In this document: in pieces, positions 12,714-14,906 of the stretch
Layout: each line of letters begins with the position of its first letter
How positions within the stretch are numbered: the stretch's first letter is position 1
Assembly (NCBI GenBank): GCA_964578975.1
Contig: CAZOFA010000061.1
Coordinates: 1-14,906, forward strand
Source: CAYRUP01 sp964578975
GTDB lineage: Bacteria; Pseudomonadota; Gammaproteobacteria; DSM-16500
Reading direction: 5' to 3'
Length of the DNA stretch: 14,906 nucleotides
Translations under genes and position numbers: made by a program
Notes under the pieces: model-generated
Databases searched by the model: none
What the model was told of the DNA's origin: nothing
The model's input: the letters and a program-made list of their open reading frames with translations, nothing else

Positions 12714-14714
12714 ATGCATAAATTTCGCTTGGTTTATTTAATATTATTTGTCTTCTTTAATAATTCATTCGCAAACACTCCTTCAGATTATTACACCGCC
12801 AATGATGTATTCGCATTCAAACGCATTGGGGATGTTGTTGCATCACCGGATGAAAAAAAAATTGCATTTACTGTGATGCAAGTTCAAATGACTCAGGCCG
12901 ATAAAAAATGGCAATCCACGATTTATTTGAAAGATGGAAATACGACAAAATTATTAACCGCAGAACATCTCCATGCATCAATGCCGGTTTGGTCACCGAA
13001 TGGAAAGCAAATTGCCTATCTCGTTGAAGAAAATAAAAAACAAAGTATTTGGTTGTTTGATCTCGCGCAAAATAAAAATAGAAAATGGTTTGAGTTCAAT
13101 GGAATTGCCGCCATGAAATGGTCGCCTGACAGCAAATCTCTTGCATTTGTTGGCACAGAAAAAAATCCGACTTCTAAATCTTCGCTCACCAATGTCGACA
13201 CAAAAAACATGAATTCCCGTGTTTTTTTAGTTTCTCTCGATTCCAATAAAATTTCTGCGCTGACGCCAGAGAATGTGAGTATCACAAAAAATTTTCCGAG
13301 CGCCGTCGATGCCGGATTTGATTTTTCGCCCGATAGTCAATCGATTGTGTTCTCATATCAAATGCATCCGGAAGCCGCGTTTTCCAATCAAAGTAAACTT
13401 GCGATTGCTCAAGTGACAAATCATAAAATCACTTATATTCCCTATCGCGAATCGGCCAATCAACCTTTTTATTCAGGCGATGGTAAATGGATTGCTTTTC
13501 ATTCTCATCCAAGTGATCCAATGAAATTAACGAATAATTCAGTGGTCTATGGTGAAATTTGCGTGACGAAAGCCAGTGATTTCACTGCTACACATTGTTT
13601 GGCAAATACATTTAATGAAAATCCGGTGATGATTGGTTGGTATCAAGAAAATAAAATTTTAGTGTTAGATGCTTACAAAACCACAGGTATTCAAGTTTAC
13701 TCATTAGATCTGGATCCCACTATTCCAGCTAAACAAATTTCCACGCAAGAAGGTTTTATTGATCCACTGACGATTTCTTTAAATCAAAATCATACGCTGT
13801 TAGGTTTTTCTTATGAAACTAAACATACTGCGCCTGAAGCGTTTGTGAGTCCGATTGAAAATTTTCATTTAACTCAAGTGAGCAATGTCCAATCCGCTCA
13901 GCAAAAAAATCTTGGCGAGATAAAAAATATTACCTGGAAATCTAAAGATAATACTTCGATTGAAGGATTGTTAATAACGCCCGCGCATTATGACTCTAAG
14001 AAAAAATATCCGTTATTGGTGATGGTGCACGGCGGTCCTGCGGGTGTATGGCCAACACGCTATTTAGGGGGTTGTGAGGAATATGGGGAATATTTTGTGC
14101 CGGGTTGTTTTGCCAATTTAACCAGCCAAGGATTTATTCTTTTCCAGCCCAATCCGCGTGGCAGCACAGGCTATGGCAAAGCATTTCGCACAGCCAATTT
14201 CAAAGATTTTGGCGGAAAAGATTATCAAGATATTATGTCGGGTGTCGATTATTTAGTGCAAAACAATATTGCGGATCCCAATCATCTTGCTATTTTTGGT
14301 TGGAGTTATGGGGGCTACATGACCGCATGGGCGATCACGCAAACGCAACGTTTTAAAGTCGCGATTGACGGTGATGGCTTGACCGATTTAATTTCATTTT
14401 CGGGAACTACAGACATTCCATTTTATTTGACGCAATATTTAGGTGATGCGTTTTGGAATAACGATAAGTTATATTTACAACGCTCACCGATTTTTTATGT
14501 TAAACAAATTAAAACGCCATTACTGATTTTACATGGTGAAAATGATAATCGCGTGCCGCGATCACAATCAGAAGAACTTTATGCGGCGTTAAAGTTACAA
14601 AATAAATCCGTCAAAATGTTAGTGGCGCCTGACACTGAGCATGTGCCGCTGGATGCGAATATTATTTATGAAGAGATCATGCAAATTCAAGATTGGTTAG
14701 CAGTAAATCGATAA
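12714..14714 (+). CDS. Secreted S9 (prolyl oligopeptidase family) serine peptidase
   Basis: The product has 666 residues and belongs to the S9 acylaminoacyl-peptidase/dipeptidyl-peptidase type, which cleaves short peptides. Start 12714 is chosen for AAGGA five bases upstream and for a signal peptide at 1-20 (KFR, a hydrophobic core, then SFA). The N-terminal half is a beta-propeller with PD40/WD40-like units at about 43-53 (ASPDEKKIAFT), 93-103 (WSPNGKQIAYL), 136-146 (WSPDSKSLAFV), and further on FSPDSQSIVF. The C-terminal alpha/beta-hydrolase domain has an HGGPAG oxyanion segment and the triad S531 (GWSYGG), D611 (GENDNRVP) and H643 (DTEHVP). It is probably periplasmic and may serve in peptide nutrition. 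It lies downstream of the phosphatase gene but is not obviously linked to it in function. Confidence 0.95.
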   Translation: MHKFRLVYLILFVFFNNSFANTPSDYYTANDVFAFKRIGDVVASPDEKKIAFTVMQVQMTQADKKWQSTIYLKDGNTTKLLTAEHLHASMPVWSPNGKQIAYLVEENKKQSIWLFDLAQNKNRKWFEFNGIAAMKWSPDSKSLAFVGTEKNPTSKSSLTNVDTKNMNSRVFLVSLDSNKISALTPENVSITKNFPSAVDAGFDFSPDSQSIVFSYQMHPEAAFSNQSKLAIAQVTNHKITYIPYRESANQPFYSGDGKWIAFHSHPSDPMKLTNNSVVYGEICVTKASDFTATHCLANTFNENPVMIGWYQENKILVLDAYKTTGIQVYSLDLDPTIPAKQISTQEGFIDPLTISLNQNHTLLGFSYETKHTAPEAFVSPIENFHLTQVSNVQSAQQKNLGEIKNITWKSKDNTSIEGLLITPAHYDSKKKYPLLVMVHGGPAGVWPTRYLGGCEEYGEYFVPGCFANLTSQGFILFQPNPRGSTGYGKAFRTANFKDFGGKDYQDIMSGVDYLVQNNIADPNHLAIFGWSYGGYMTAWAITQTQRFKVAIDGDGLTDLISFSGTTDIPFYLTQYLGDAFWNNDKLYLQRSPIFYVKQIKTPLLILHGENDNRVPRSQSEELYAALKLQNKSVKMLVAPDTEHVPLDANIIYEEIMQIQDWLAVNR

Positions 14715-14719
14715 TCGTC

Positions 14720-14785
14720 CGTCATTGTTAGCCTAGCCACTCGTCATTGCGAGCGTCACCGCTCGTCATTGCGAGCGTAGCGAAG
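14720..14785. repeat. Three CGTCATTG units with 22-base period
   Basis: CGTCATTG begins at 14720, 14742 and 14764, exactly 22 bases apart. The second and third copies share 17 bases (CTCGTCATTGCGAGCGT). The third is the left arm of palindrome copy 3. This looks like tandem duplication or slippage of the arm end. Confidence 0.8.
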
Positions 14786-14849
14786 CAATCCAGGTTTTTG
14801 TGGAATTCAAGAAAACCTGGATTGGGTGGCGGCGCGGGCCATGGCGAGG
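14762..14849. repeat. Long palindromic element, copy 3, right arm degraded
   Basis: The left arm (14762-14798) has the family sequence. The right arm begins correctly with AAAACCTGGATTG (14812-14824), around a 13-base loop. From 14825 the expected complement continues in register to 14849, but with ten mismatches in 25 positions, nine of them to G. It follows the S9 peptidase stop codon and would otherwise serve as its transcript end. Confidence 0.85.
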
Positions 14850-14870
14850 GGTGGGGTGGGGGGGCGGGCC
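14825..14870. other. G-rich low-trust sequence near the window end
   Basis: The segment is dominated by G on the + strand (GAGGGGTGGGGTGGGGGGG at 14846-14864). It departs from the expected palindrome arm mainly by substitutions to G. Treat the bases as suspect. The last 36 bases (14871-14906) return to ordinary composition but hold no feature that I can identify. Confidence 0.6.
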
Positions 14871-14906
14871 AAGGCCAAGTGATTGTGTTGATTGGTAATA
14901 CCGGCG

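Noticed and set aside
14720..14800. CRISPR-like array
   Set aside because: Repeat units are only three, degenerate and 22 bases apart, without spacer-length gaps; they are ends of the palindromic element.

Overview
The window looks like chromosomal DNA of an AT-rich gammaproteobacterium, most plausibly a host-associated Legionellales/Coxiella-like lineage. That placement is an inference. It rests on the collinear murJ, ribF, ileS and lspA genes, a proteobacterial fatty acid desaturase, several effector-like proteins of unknown origin, and a dispersed palindrome family (CGTCATTGCGAGCG...GCGAAGCAATCC) that is common in genomes of intracellular bacteria. No tRNA, rRNA, CRISPR array or intact transposase gene was seen.

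Layout. Positions 212-1912 (+) encode a secreted beta-helix protein whose ribosome binding site and start codon lie next to a REP-like hairpin. A long perfect palindrome (1922-2022) separates it from a leftward operon, ribF-ileS-lspA (6243 to 2023), whose genes overlap by 1 and 23 bases and are read from a good sigma70-type promoter near 6290. An unrecognised helical protein (6346-7005, +) is transcribed divergently from an overlapping promoter and runs 9 bases into the convergent 3' end of murJ (6997-8541, -). The murJ leader is made almost entirely of a half copy of the palindrome. Next come a 36-codon open stretch that may be a gene remnant, a second palindrome (8720-8808), and a small leftward gene for a J-domain-like protein lacking HPD (8863-9258). 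A 327-base AT-rich intergenic region follows. Three rightward genes come after it: a DesA-type desaturase (9586-10731), a PPP/calcineurin-fold phosphatase with an unusual insert (10854-12647), and a secreted S9 prolyl-oligopeptidase-family peptidase (12714-14714). The window closes with a third palindrome whose right arm degrades into G-rich sequence.

How it fits together. MurJ (lipid II flippase), LspA (lipoprotein signal peptidase), RibF (FMN/FAD synthesis) and IleS (isoleucyl-tRNA synthetase) are housekeeping functions kept in an old gene order. In relatives such as Pseudomonas that order continues to rpsT before murJ and to fkpB-ispH after lspA. Here both ends are broken, and both breaks carry copies of the palindrome. 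The accessory genes around and inside the cluster (beta-helix protein, helical protein, J-like protein, phosphatase) look like lineage-specific additions. Three of them lack signal peptides and could be secretion-system substrates, which is a hypothesis only.

The most interesting items are the repeat family that supplies translation and leader signals (murJ leader, REP-linked start codon), the possible effector phosphatase and HPD-less J protein, and the G-biased decay at the right end, which looks like a sequencing or contig-end artefact rather than biology.
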